From assembly GCF_026210795.1 (NCBI RefSeq), contig NC_089439.1:1612001-1676000 (forward strand): DNA of 64,000 bases. The letters run 5' to 3'. Source of the stretch: Rhizophagus irregularis (taxonomy: Eukaryota > Glomeromycota > Glomeromycetes > Glomerales > Glomeraceae). The translations under genes and the position numbers were made by a program. Below, one piece after another: positions 1 through 10,487 of the stretch. How positions within the stretch are numbered: the first letter of the stretch is position 1; each line of letters begins with the position of its first letter. Under the pieces are notes generated by a model. It made no database searches and was not told the DNA's origin. It saw nothing but the letters and a program-made list of their open reading frames with translations.

Positions 1-2
1 AT

Positions 3-500
3 ACATATTCCAGTGAGACTCCAAGGGAAGGTTCTATGATAACGTTGTCAACAAAGAAGAATCCGCCTCCGGTTAACAAGCAATACGCAATTGCGATAAA
101 CTGTTTAGTTCTGTTTTTCTTTGTTATGAATAAGATCAAACAAGGTAGCAGAGAAATGCAGGGTGGAACACATGGCACTAAAGAAAGGGCATTACGAAAG
201 GGGCAACGGGATCGACTTCAGCATAATAGAAGTGCAAAAAATGGGAAGGGTCGTGGTCGTAGAAATAGTTGTTATTGGAAACGTTGGAGAATTCATGATA
301 ATCTATACATTCGACCTGAAGACAGTCCTCACAAAAACGAAATGATCAACTGGGAAACAATTGTAGTTTCTATGATTGCACTTGATCGTGGTGTTATATA
401 TATGCGGAGTACTAGCGAAACAAGATCATATGGATGCGTTCCTCACAAGGTCATAGCAATTACACTGCTGTGCCAATCATACCAATTCAATCCACCATGA
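3..500 (+). CDS. PrimPol-like family protein, C-terminal part (cut by window start)
   Basis: The frame is open from the window edge to TGA at 498-500, so only the last 165 or so residues are present. It is nearly identical to the C-terminal third of the complete paralogue at 16418-17809: a Lys/Pro-rich linker, a hydrophobic segment (AIAINCLVLFFFVMN), an Arg/Lys-rich basic stretch (KGRGRRNSCYWKRWR) and a tail ending in QFNPP. The polymerase-like N-terminal half must lie upstream of this window. The hydrophobic segment could anchor the protein in a membrane; that is inference. Many differences from the paralogue are single-base changes that keep the frame open, so this copy may still be functional. 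The function of this C-terminal half is unknown. Confidence 0.7.
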   Translation, partial: TYSSETPREGSMITLSTKKNPPPVNKQYAIAINCLVLFFFVMNKIKQGSREMQGGTHGTKERALRKGQRDRLQHNRSAKNGKGRGRRNSCYWKRWRIHDNLYIRPEDSPHKNEMINWETIVVSMIALDRGVIYMRSTSETRSYGCVPHKVIAITLLCQSYQFNPP

Positions 501-598
501 AAAAGATGCCAACAGATACATAAAACACATGCTCTGGTTATGAGTTCTTCTAGGTCGATAAAGTTGCAGTAACTATTGATGCAAATAACTAGTGTTGG

Positions 599-680
599 CT
601 CAATAAATAGGGGTGGTATCGAATAACCAAAAAATGGGGGAGAATCTTTTACACAAAAAATAGGGGGTTTTTGTGTCTAC
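599..680 (+). other. 3' G-run block behind PrimPol-like copy 1
   Basis: Three G-runs (GGGGTGG, GGGGG, GGGGG) are spaced by A-rich and T-rich stretches and end in GGGGGTTTTTGTGTCTAC. The block lies about 100 bases after the stop codon. Similar blocks follow the other three family members. It could be an element terminus, a 3' processing signal or a G-quadruplex; the sequence alone does not decide. Confidence 0.6.
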
Positions 681-1195
681 AACGAAAAAGAATATATTTT
701 TTGTTTCAGTGAAACTAGGCAAAGCCTGGATAATTGATTGCTATGTCTAACATACTTAGTATATATTCTGAACAACGAATGTGGAGTTTGTTATAACGAA
801 TATTGGTAACATCAGTTCGATAAAATTATTATATATGCCCAAGGGATACATTTCATACATCTGTAATAATTAGGTTTCGACCATGCTCAAGATAATTACG
901 AAAATATTTTATAGATATTTAGTGATCACAGCGGAGAGTAGATGTGTTCTATCGTCGAAGAAACAGTAGACATGTATTTATTGATTACAAGAGATGAAGT
1001 ATTTAGTCCGTAGGACCTTCAAAGAAGTGAATAATCGAAAGTGAGTGACAGATATGTTTGATCGCAGAAGAAAACAGTAAACAAAAAATAATTTGATCAT
1101 AGACACGTGAAATGTACCCTTTTGATATAGTTATTTAGAGCTCGAAAACAAAGGCATATCTTTTCCGATAAAGCTAAAGACATGAACAATAATAC

Positions 1196-1971
1196 TATGT
1201 TTTGAGATGCTTTCCGATGCACAAGGAATAACTAAGCAATTGAGACTAATGGTATCAGTCATTGTTTTTCTTTCTCTACATAAAATGCCCATATGTATAT
1301 AATTGGATTTTGCAGATTCATTTGGACTTAGTCTCATTCCGCTGAAGAAAAACTGTCACGATTCGTGACGATGAATCAACTGAGGACATTTTGTATTGAC
1401 ATGGAATATGTTTTTATTCTTAAGCATGTCCACTGAACGTTTTCGGATTATCTGCTATTTATTGAGCTTTATTTGCATGATATCACGACATACAAAGCAA
1501 ATGGACTATTTTTGTATAGTTAGTTTGCAAGACACAAAGTTGGCTAATTAATGTAAATACCGGAAATGATAAATCTATTGGTTAACCATAATTATTGTGC
1601 TTCGAGATGTCATCAAATTTACGTAAATAATGAATAAGAATAAAAATCTATGTAGTCTAGTTGAAAATTCACTTCCGAATGTTCTTAGTATATTTGTGAT
1701 TGTATAAGTAATTTCGTTTTCCCACTTTGGATATCTAGTTGAAGTATCAATGTGCACATGACATAGGACCCTCGGTTATAGCTTATTCACATACTGTACA
1801 TACGTGATCCCAGAGGGATCCAACGAATGTTTCAATAAATTTTTATTAACAAAAACTTTTCTCTTGCGTAAGGTCTCACGGCCAAGTATTTACGAAAAAG
1901 TATTATTATTATTCATTGGTTGAAACATATTGTGGGGATATGGGATACGGAATGCCTGTGCGATATAGATG
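1196..1971. other. No gene seen
   Basis: AT-rich sequence with only short chance frames. A degenerate stretch around 1660-1745 (TTCTTAGTATATTTGTGATT) recurs at 3255-3310, so some old repeat is present. Confidence 0.5.
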
Positions 1972-2125
1972 TACAGTGGTGAACATAATTATTTGGGCAG
2001 AGCCATTAGGAACACCCTAAGACCATTGCGTGGTTGAGCGGCAAGACGGTCAGAAAAAGGAGGAGGAAAAATATGTAAAAACAGGTCCACATTTATCATT
2101 CCAATTATTTTTGATCACCACTGTA
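1972..2125. mobile_element. Tc1/mariner-like MITE, copy 1
   Basis: Left end TACAGTGGTGAACATAATTA and right end TTGATCACCACTGTA form imperfect terminal inverted repeats starting at TA. The interior has acquired the GGAACACCCTAAGACC and GTGGTTGAGCGGCAAGACGG modules seen elsewhere. No transposase is encoded. Confidence 0.75.
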
Positions 2126-2355
2126 ACTGTGTATTGGAAAATATACGCAGTAAGAAAAGTTCTCTTGATACACATACTCAGAGGATCCTCAGATCAGTAT
2201 GAACGATTTACGGCTTTAATTTTTCCCTGTACCAAATAAGCAATTGCTAATCTCAAAAGGTTAGATCCCTGTTTTGCATCGAGTTTGCATTATATTTTTC
2301 GTGATCGATGCTACATTTATAATTTATATATAAGTATGTATACGCTGTTCAAAAA

Positions 2356-2880
2356 ATGGGTCTTTCAATGATGTCTGACAAACTTCCAGCCAATGTTAAA
2401 GATTGGACTCCAGCTCACATTAAAAAGCATCTCAAGAGACATATGAATAATTCAAGTTATGATGAAGATGACATTGAAAAAATTGAAAAACAGAATACCG
2501 GTGGAAAAGCTTTTCTCAGATTAACCATACAAATGCTTACTAATGAGAATGGTCCATTCAAAATTAAGTTTGGAAACGCAACCGATATTATGGAGTTAGT
2601 AGAAAAACTCAAAGAAAAACAAGGTGAGTTACTGTGATAATATACACTATGTCTCTTGAGTAAAACCAAGCTTCGGTTATACTATAATTTATTCCGTATT
2701 TTTTTTTAAGCAGAAGAGCACCCTACGTCCGTTGAAGTTGTGACCGCCTCTGAATTCAATAAATTACGTGATAACTACCAAAAAACATTAAAAAAGAATA
2801 ATAGAATTATCGATAACATGTTAAGTGAGATTAAAAGATTACATAAAGAGTATAGTGTTGAATTGTTGGGTCCTTATTAG
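2356..2880 (+). CDS. SAM-like domain protein with coiled-coil tail (2 exons)
   Basis: Exon 1 is 2356-2623 and exon 2 is 2714-2880. The 90-base intron starts GTGAGT, ends TTTTTTTTAAGCAG and is phase 1; joining keeps the frame and gives 144 residues. Residues 14-90 (VKDWTPAHIKKHL... GGKAFLRLT...) match the SAM-like fold common in Glomeromycotina small proteins, including the 'aG.aFLrLt...L' core and a final helix of the LVEKLKEK type. The second exon encodes a Lys/Asn-rich amphipathic helix likely to form a coiled coil. SAM domains mediate protein-protein or RNA contacts; the partner is unknown. ATG at 2356 is the first in frame; M5 or M6 could also serve. Confidence 0.8.
2624..2713 (+). other. 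Intron of SAM-like gene
   Basis: GTGAGT donor and a polypyrimidine tract running into GCAG. The unspliced frame would end three codons past the donor, which supports splicing. Confidence 0.75.
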
Positions 2881-3466
2881 GAATTATTATGTCCGCATTA
2901 TATAACCTTTTTCAAGAATTTATTTTCATGTATCTGTTGTTCCGGCAATGATTTTTTATGCTAAAAAATGGTCAATGAATGATGCACAATTGATACACAA
3001 ATTACACAAATTATCGCTTGACATATTTCCATGATATGTGGTACGAAATAAATATATCTTTTATTATACTCTATTTGTTATAAACAGTTCATGTGATTAT
3101 TATGTAACCCATCATCACAATTACGTGTTGTCTAACACCCCTCAAAGAAAAAAAAGGAAAACAGTTATAAACAAAAATCTAAAAAGTATGTGAATAACCT
3201 AAAGAAAGATCCGTTGACCATGTGCAGAAAATAGTCTAGTTAAAAACACACTTTCGAATATTCTTAGTATATTTGTGATTGTATAAGTAACTACGATTTT
3301 CACTTTGGATATCGGATTATTATTTTTTCGATTAACTAATATGAATTTACTACGCAACGCAGCAATATATATAACCAAAGTATATGATATACACTCCTAA
3401 TTTCTGGGATCAGGCTTTCGATCCAAATCGATGATCATCTATTAAATGATTTGCTTTGTAAATGTT

Positions 3467-3738
3467 TTACGTATCAGAACAGCAACTAAGTAACGGTTGT
3501 ATCCCCTCTGCAATAAATTCAATATCAGAGAAACTACCATAAGGTATCACTGTATTATCCAGTCCAAATTTTATTGGTAACTGCTCATCTTGAATAAACC
3601 TGTCCATATCATCGTTACCACTGCTCCATTTTCCAGAATCTTGTTGAAAACGTTTACCGCACATGCATTACATAAGTTACTCCATCGGTAACCAGAACTA
3701 TCTTTACAATCTACGCACGTAAGAATATGTTTGTCCAT
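3467..3738 (-). pseudogene. Truncated TKL-type kinase leader
   Basis: Reading leftwards from ATG at 3736-3738, the product has a Cys-pair motif (TCVDCKD ... LCNAC). After a one-base frame change near 3660 it continues KRFQQDSGKWSSGNDDMDRF and IPYGSFSDIEFIAEG. This order (CxxC, F.Q....W.SGN..iD.FIQ, then I.Y..F..i..ia.GgfG) is the conserved leader of the expanded TKL-like kinases of arbuscular mycorrhizal fungi. The fragment ends right where the glycine loop should start, and no kinase core follows before stops. It is therefore both frameshifted and truncated. It does not join to the kinase domain at 23.7 kb, which is far away and on the other strand. Confidence 0.65.
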
Positions 3739-4036
3739 TATTCAATGAAATCGCAAACTTATCACAGAAATAAGGTAAATATCAAATTTTTGGTACAAAC
3801 CCTGACTAGCGTTGCCTGTTATTAAGCGAGTTCTTGAGTCGTTTCAGAATCTATATGATGAAAATGTACCAACTCTCCAATGCTTATGTGAAAATGTTCC
3901 ATCAACAAACAGAGTCATTGCTTTCCCTCTGTTTCAACAAGTAATAATACAGAATGCTGAAGGGCATTCCCGAAGGGAATGTGATCCTTAGTTTGGAAGC
4001 TACATTTGTTAGCATGACGCTCTAATAAACTGTCAC

Positions 4037-4181
4037 TACGGTGGTGATCAAAATTATTTGGAATGACGAATGTGTGAAAATGGCCATATTAGGCAGTTAT
4101 TTATACGTTTTTTACGTATTTTGCCTCTTTCTTTTTCCAGTGGAACTGGGCTCCGCCCAAAAAAATATGCTCACCACTGTA
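4037..4181. mobile_element. Tc1/mariner-like MITE, copy 2
   Basis: Ends are TACGGTGGTGATCAAAATTA and ATATGCTCACCACTGTA, with TA at both sides. This is one of the simplest copies: a short interior with TTTTTTACGTATTTTGCC and the GGGCTCCGCCC hairpin, with no nested insertion. Confidence 0.85.
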
Positions 4182-5591
4182 TATAGCAGTGACACGGGAT
4201 AAATCACCAGATCCTATTGTTGTAAAACGCATACCAATAGTTTACTTCGCACCTTTGGTGGTCCTCCAGGACTGGGCAAATTCCAGGTTTCGCATGTTCC
4301 TTTTAATTATCTACAATAAAGTGTTTAATCCCCCATCCTTGTCATGGTAGAAATAATGAGAGAATTGTTGCTAATTACTTGCTTTTTTCGTAGATATCCA
4401 TATGTGTTAGAATATGGTTAATCCATAATATGAGTCTAGCTATTATCGTTCGTATGATCTTCAATAAACCCTGGATCACAAATGTGAAACTAATTTTAGT
4501 CTATTGCTAGAGATAACAATAAATTCCAATGAATGGTTAACTATTCGGACCATATTTTTCGTTGTTCTTACATCATCAATCATAGAGTGGACGAAAAATG
4601 TTCCACCTTAATGTCTGTTAATCAAATCACATATCCAGTTGCCGACGAAGTGGGTATACGATATAAAGAATTAGTTGTTAGACCTTTACAATATGCGGTG
4701 TAGCTAACATAAAAATAAACTCAATAAATAATAAACTCACTTGGGTTTTCGTATAATTGTACGCTGGAATCTCCATTAAAACGAGAATAATTTTTACTAA
4801 TGTCCGGTGTCTTCGGGAAACGATCAAGACGGTTCTATACTTTGTTATTATCGAATGATACAATCTATTTTGTTTTTTTATTTGTAAGGGTCATGAGCAG
4901 TATATATTCTTAATAAACAATCACTGCGTAAAAAATTTTACATTACGCAACATTTGCCCTTTGGGCGGTCTCTGACTGATATTCACCTGTGATATTAAAC
5001 AGATATAAGGTCGGAAGTGACATCAAAACAGTATCAAAACTAATACCCTCCAGATATTTTCGTTTCCGATTGCTATTAACTTATATCTGTACCTTAAAAC
5101 TAACTCATTTGGGTGAAGAAATATTTTCGGATATACATACGCAATACCTATATGTGTCACATAGTTGACCAGTAACTTGTGTCTTGATTATCGCACCAAA
5201 AAATCATTACACCCAGTTTTCCCAGACTGAAATATCATTTTCCGTTCATCTGTTACCAAAAAACACCTTTAACAACTGTCTTGGTCGCATACGAAACTTA
5301 ATACTGTCATAGTATTTATATTATATCTCTGTTCTCAACATCGATTTGGAAACGATTTTAAAAAAAGTAAACAGCGAGGACTATATAGAAAGTGAGCAAG
5401 ACGATTTACTATTATTTCGTTATCTATTTTCCATTTCTTTCGTTGTTGCTAGTATTAACACATATTTCGCTTTATCTGGTTGTTAAAACTGATTATATAG
5501 TTTTGTTGACTTGGATAACTGCACCACAAAATAAAGAAACCCGATATTAAATGGTAAGGTTTGGATTTTAAATCTGTGGGTAGTTCTGCAG
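4182..5591. other. No clear gene; possible leader exon just upstream of the protease
   Basis: Mostly short chance frames. A stop-free stretch with hydrophobic coding (LLLFRYLFSISFVVAS) at about 5405-5460 might be part of an upstream leader exon of the protease, but no convincing ATG or splice pair links them. Confidence 0.35.
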
Positions 5592-6927
5592 ATAGGTTTG
5601 GATATCCAGCAAGTATTTTCAGAACTTGCTCTCATTAACCCTGAAAATAATGAGAAATCAACTAGTTTTTTTAAGAAACGTGAAACAGATGAAACAATAA
5701 ATGAAATGGAAATCGATGAAGAAATCAATAGACTTAAAATAGTTGAGAATAAGAAAACACCACGTGAGTGTTCATTTTATTTAGACTCGAAATATTAAAC
5801 CTGTGCGTGTTCTAATGCAACTATGTTACGTCAAATAGATGTGGCGGAACAGCTTGGCGACCGTAAAGTTCTTTCAATTGAAGATATTAAAATTCTTAGT
5901 GAGCTTGAATATGTATCTGATTTCTTCTGGGATAAATATAAAGAAACTCCATTATCTTGCGTAAGTTCAGGAATGGTTGACGAGAAGGCGGTACTTGTTG
6001 CTTTAGTATGTCTACCCAAAGGCACGCAAGTTAATTTACCTGGCGAGTTCGAAGGATATCGTGTGCTAATAGACTATGGGGAAATTGAACCGGCTCATCG
6101 TAAACGTCATGATGAGCTTAAGCCTGGTATAAGTATTGGTAATGTTATTAATCCCAATAGCGACCAAACATTTACGTTAGGACCAGTGTTTAGAACAGAA
6201 CAAGATGAAAACAAAAGATATATACTTACAGTAGAACATGGAGTTAGAAATAGTAACCTCGTAATTCAACCAGGGAGTTCTGACCAAGTATGCACCCATT
6301 AAAGATTGACTTAATTTTGTCCGCTTGTTGACTCCTTTTAATGATCAGGGTATGACACCTAGGGATAATTGCGCTGAAGTTATGTATACTTTTTATGGTG
6401 TTGACGAAGAAGGACGTTTTCTTGACTATGCTTTTTGCGAGATCAACAAACGAGAAATATCAATACCTAGTAACATTCCATTTGGAACTGAAGTTATTAT
6501 TAAAGAACATAAACAATCCGTTGAAAACGATCCAAATAATCAGAAGAAAAAGCTCGACTTTATTAAGGTTGAGAAGGTTGGTAGGACAACATTCCATACA
6601 CATGGGTATGTGTTAGATAAATGGAAATATTTTAGGCCTAAGAGTTTATCTAGAGAAGCCTCTGCTCTATTCGTCTATGGAAATAGTGGAAATTTTGGTA
6701 AGTCCTGATTTCGTTAATAATGTCTGAGGACAAGTTATTAATGGCATATTATATCATCAACAGGTACTTATGGAGATTCGGGTTCACCTGTTTTTGATAA
6801 CATTGGTAGACTGTGGGGTATTTTTCAGGGAGTTTACCCAAATAGCAATCAAGCTTTTGTTATTCCCATTCATGTAATTTTAGATCATGCCGAAGCTAGA
6901 ACTGGAAAGAGGTTTATACTAGTGTAA
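5592..6927 (+). CDS. Trypsin-like serine protease (at least 4 exons)
   Basis: Exons are 5592-5763, 5839-6287, 6349-6697 and 6764-6927. The introns run GTGAGT..AAATAG (phase 1), GTATGC..GATCAG (phase 0) and GTAAGT..AACAG (phase 1), and all three joins keep the frame, giving about 377 residues. The catalytic triad is recognisable: His in LTVEHGV near 6240, Asp in LDYAF near 6424, and Ser in YGDSGSPVF with the Ser codon at 6778-6780. The last exon holds the oxyanion-loop GDSGSPV and WGIF strands typical of chymotrypsin-fold proteases. The N-terminal 150 residues look like a pro- or regulatory region rich in acidic residues. No in-frame ATG precedes the first exon as drawn: the frame is open back to 5535, so the true start is probably on an unseen upstream exon, possibly with a signal peptide. 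Confidence 0.75.
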
Positions 6928-7825
6928 ATTACAACCTTTACTTTATATATTCAACGAACGGTTTGTTCCGAGATTGTCCTTATAACGAAAAAATAATAAA
7001 TGTTTATTATACCTTTCAAAGAGTAATGTTACGTGGCAATGTTTTATTTTTTCTGACTATTATTACATATATTGAAAAGCAAATTATGTTATCGGTGAAA
7101 CTAGCTAATGCTACTGGATAACATAAATCAAAATATGAGCGTGACCCATTTTTTCCCCAATACCCGTGACTTTCGCTAACGAATGCAGAGAAAAAAATCT
7201 TTGTTGTTCTCATACAAAAATAAGACTTAAAAGGGTTTTCAAAATATGCGAAAAGATGTGTGAATAACAGACATACCAGAATTTACACCAAGTAAGACTT
7301 TTTGTATATTATCTTGATCGCAGCATTCTTTTGATACAACATAACTAATACAAGTATTTTGCTTATTTATGAAAAGAAATTCATAACATAGATGATGAGG
7401 ACGGGGCTTTGTTGCACTGTATTATGACTCAGACTAAGCAATATGGGAAGGGTCTTGAGCGATTCGCTGTGAATATATTTCAGTTATCATCCACTCATAT
7501 ATCCGTATGGTCAAAACTTGTCTGTTATCGGAAAAAGGAATTTCACTAAATCCGTAATTCAAAGTAGCTGATGAAGAAAATATTTGATGCATTGGTTACA
7601 CAATCAAGCATTTAGGAGTTATTTCCAATGCTGCTTTTGGTAAAGAATATGACTTATAATGTGTCTAAAAAAAGCAACCAGCAGACTCAGTCTGTGGAAA
7701 TGCCACAATGAGAAGGAATAAAACGAGAAATGATATGTCATAGACGGTAAGTATCGCACGTGCCGTAATACCCTCTTAAGCTTTTTAAACGTGGAACTTA
7801 TCCGTTTACGGATCGTATAACAAAA
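6928..7825. other. No gene seen
   Basis: Only short overlapping frames in both directions. The stretch ends where the repetitive coding of the next locus begins. Confidence 0.4.
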
Positions 7826-8705
7826 TGTTTCAATACATGAAAATCTTTCTCCCACGAGAAACGAAAATGTTGTCTCTGCATATGTGGATGTGTCTCCCAC
7901 GAGGAACGAGAAAGTGGCTACCTCAGCTTACGTATTTGTGACTAATACTAGAAACGGAAATGTTGCTACGACAAATGAAAGTACTTTGACCAATGCAAGG
8001 GTTAATAATACGGGAACTTCGGTATTCAAAATGGTCGTAACGGACAAGTCCACCAAAAGTCCTATAGTACACCAGGCCGAGACTCGGAAGGAGATTTTGG
8101 CCTTGAAGGAAAAAATTTGGGACTCTCAAAAGAAGATCCGTAGGAATATTTAAAGAAAATATCAGACTTAAACGCCATTGTGTAGACCTCGAGAATGAAA
8201 TTAACACTTTGAAACAAAAAAAACATGATTCTGGAAATATCGATAAACCAAAAGATCCAAGAGATAAAGAAAAGAAAGACCATCGAAATGGAATGCCTTG
8301 TGAAAGAACAACTTGTTACGACCCAGGAACTCAAAACGTTAGGCGAGGAAATGGAAGAAACCTTGGATTTTTTTAACTCAAGTGGAGACGAAAGAGATTA
8401 TTCTCGAGGCAGATTGGCAGATCCATTCATCGAAGAGACCCACATTCAGCCTGAAGAGATGGAAGACCAGATTATTTGTGATTCAGAGTCTAATGATGAA
8501 AGAAACGGAGAAAGTATCTCACAAAACTCCGAAACTGAAAATTTCATCTTCGAGAGAATCTACTCCTAATTCAAATGTATCTCTTAAGGCTGATTCTATG
8601 ACGTACTGTGCATGTTGCGATTTAAAATTGATGGTAAAATCTTTGAAACGGCACATGGGCTCCAAAACACATATACAAAATGCTGCTACAAAGAATAAGC
8701 AATAG
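7826..8705 (+). pseudogene. Decayed gene: degenerate repeats, coiled coil and C2H2-like zinc finger
   Basis: Coding potential runs across all three frames in turn. The first part (7826-8145) encodes degenerate 14-16 residue repeats (SPTRNENVVSAYVDV, then SPTRNEKVATSAYVFV, then TNTRNGNVATT). A Lys/Glu-rich coiled-coil part (IRLKRHCVDLENEINTLKQK) follows in the next frame. An acidic part then runs to 8571, and the last part returns to the first frame with YCACCDLKLMVKSLKRHMGS followed by KTH, a C-x2-C-x11-H-x5-H zinc finger. At least three frame changes are needed, one of them beside an A-run near 8220. Short introns could explain one, but a pseudogene is the simpler reading. The finger resembles single fingers used for RNA or DNA contacts. 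Confidence 0.45.
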
Positions 8706-10033
8706 AACTTTAGCTATCGCATGGTTAATATTTCGTACACCAAATACTAAATATATTTTAACATTTTATAAGTCTTAGGTAGTTTGTACTTTAACACGTC
8801 CTCTACCTTCGGGATTATCAAATAGAACAAATAGAACATCTCTTCCGGAATTTCTGATTATTGTTATTGCTATTGATGTAGTATTATAGTGTATCAGTAG
8901 AGGGATTAGGTTTTGCAAATAAATGCAATGGTCCGATAACTTTATGGGCATTCTTTTCAGAGAACAAAGTTTGACTGTTTGCATGGTAATATGGATTCAT
9001 CTATTTTATTTCGAATGTAAAATCCTTTTTTTTCGAAGTTTTTACCAAATTAAAAGTTTTGATCTGCTCGTATCGAATAGTGATGAATTTTTCAGATTTC
9101 CAAAAGATCATTCAGAAATGACGACATCTAATGTTGGTAACATCGCATTAGTAAACATACTGGTTGATAAAAACACAATTCGAATGAAAGATGTGTACTC
9201 ATCATACGGTAAAATCCTTAACGTAAATGTTTTATTTAATGTTGAAATAAATGGGATGATGCTGCGGAACAGTTATTCTTTTTAAACATCTCGAATGCGT
9301 TTTCCCTTATGAGTCCATGACCATCATATCCTTCGATATTACAGTTATAACTTCCAAAGCCCGTTTCACGAATTTATGTAACTCTAACTCATCTGGATCT
9401 TCTGTCAAAGCGTCTTTGGAAACACGATGTTGAGTAGATCTTACTCACACATGAAAATTCCATCCAGAATGTAAAGTAATAACCACTCTGTTGTCGTTGG
9501 ACAATTTTATAAAGGTAATCAAGGTCCTTCGCAAATACCACATCTATCTTACATTTTCTCTTATTCGTCTAGAGATATCTTCACGTTGAACATACTGTTA
9601 TTGTTATTGAGAACAGAATTTTTATGTCCAGGCTTACATGTGAATGTGGTTAAGATGCAAAAGGCTCAGTGGACCGAAACTTACGTTAAGCGAATAATTC
9701 TATTATCTGGATAGATAGAAAAGTAATAACACAAGTTAACGACATTGTGATTGAATAGATTTTGTATGCGAAAAAATGGGCTACGAACCTAAACACAATA
9801 ACAGTCGATATATTATGAAGTTCTTCTTAGTCGAACTAAAAAATACAAGACGAGTTTGTTTACTGTTTGTTTTTAAAAAAAGAGTTATCTGGACCTATGA
9901 AATTTTTTATTCCAACTGACTATTCATCGATATCCGCAGTCGATATCCGCAGTAGTCACATGCTTTTATATAATACTGAGAAGTTCATCCGGACCGAATC
10001 TTCGGGGGAATTCATCACCGAACCGAGGAAAGC
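8706..10033. other. No supported gene
   Basis: A 120-codon frame at 8923-9285 has no ATG-supported conserved motif and no recognised domain. The rest is AT-rich spacer. Confidence 0.4.
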
Positions 10034-10073
10034 TCACATGACACCCTGAACAATTGTGTAGAGTATCACGTGA
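10034..10073. repeat. 40-base palindromic repeat (CTGAACAATTGT core), copy
   Basis: Inverted arms TCACATGACACCCTGAACAA and GTGTAGAGTATCACGTGA pair around AATT. The same hairpin recurs near 39010, 47290, 56581 and 62251. Confidence 0.7.
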
Positions 10074-10487
10074 TATTGGACGAATAATAATCGAAGATTG
10101 ATATTATTTCACTAATTTATCATTAGAATTATAGCAACGCACCCATGTGTTGGTTTTCAAAACAGGAATACAGCAGATAGAGACAAAAATTAATCACGTA
10201 ATGACGTATTGCAATACCAAAGATACGAGAGGTATACTTCTTGGGGTATGATCTATCTTCTAGTGATTCCTTTTGTTGATCACGGCAATGTTTATTAGTA
10301 ATTCTTATTACTTGTTTTAGATTGATCTGTTGAACAGATGACAAACTTGGCAATCATACTAACATATTATGCGTTAACATTTTATTCATATGGCTTAGTA
10401 GTTTATTAACTGTGAAAAAAATGATATGATAAAGATTTCTCAGCTATTTAAACCGAAAATTAGAAAGACAGCTCGTTATAAGACAAT

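Larger units (their letters stand above)
1..1195. repeat. Left copy of a direct segmental duplication
   Basis: This block matches 17318-18545 almost collinearly: the gene 3' end, the G-run block and about 500 bases of non-coding flank, including the shared phrase around ATTTAGTCCGTAGGACCTTC. Identity is high in the coding part and falls towards the right-hand end, near 1195. The left end lies outside the window. Confidence 0.85.

Noticed and set aside
2026..2050. GTGGTTGAGCGGCAAGACGG as a tRNA 5' half
   Set aside because: It fits box A, but the phrase is the terminal repeat of the TGACCGT element read on the other strand, and no box B or acceptor stem follows.
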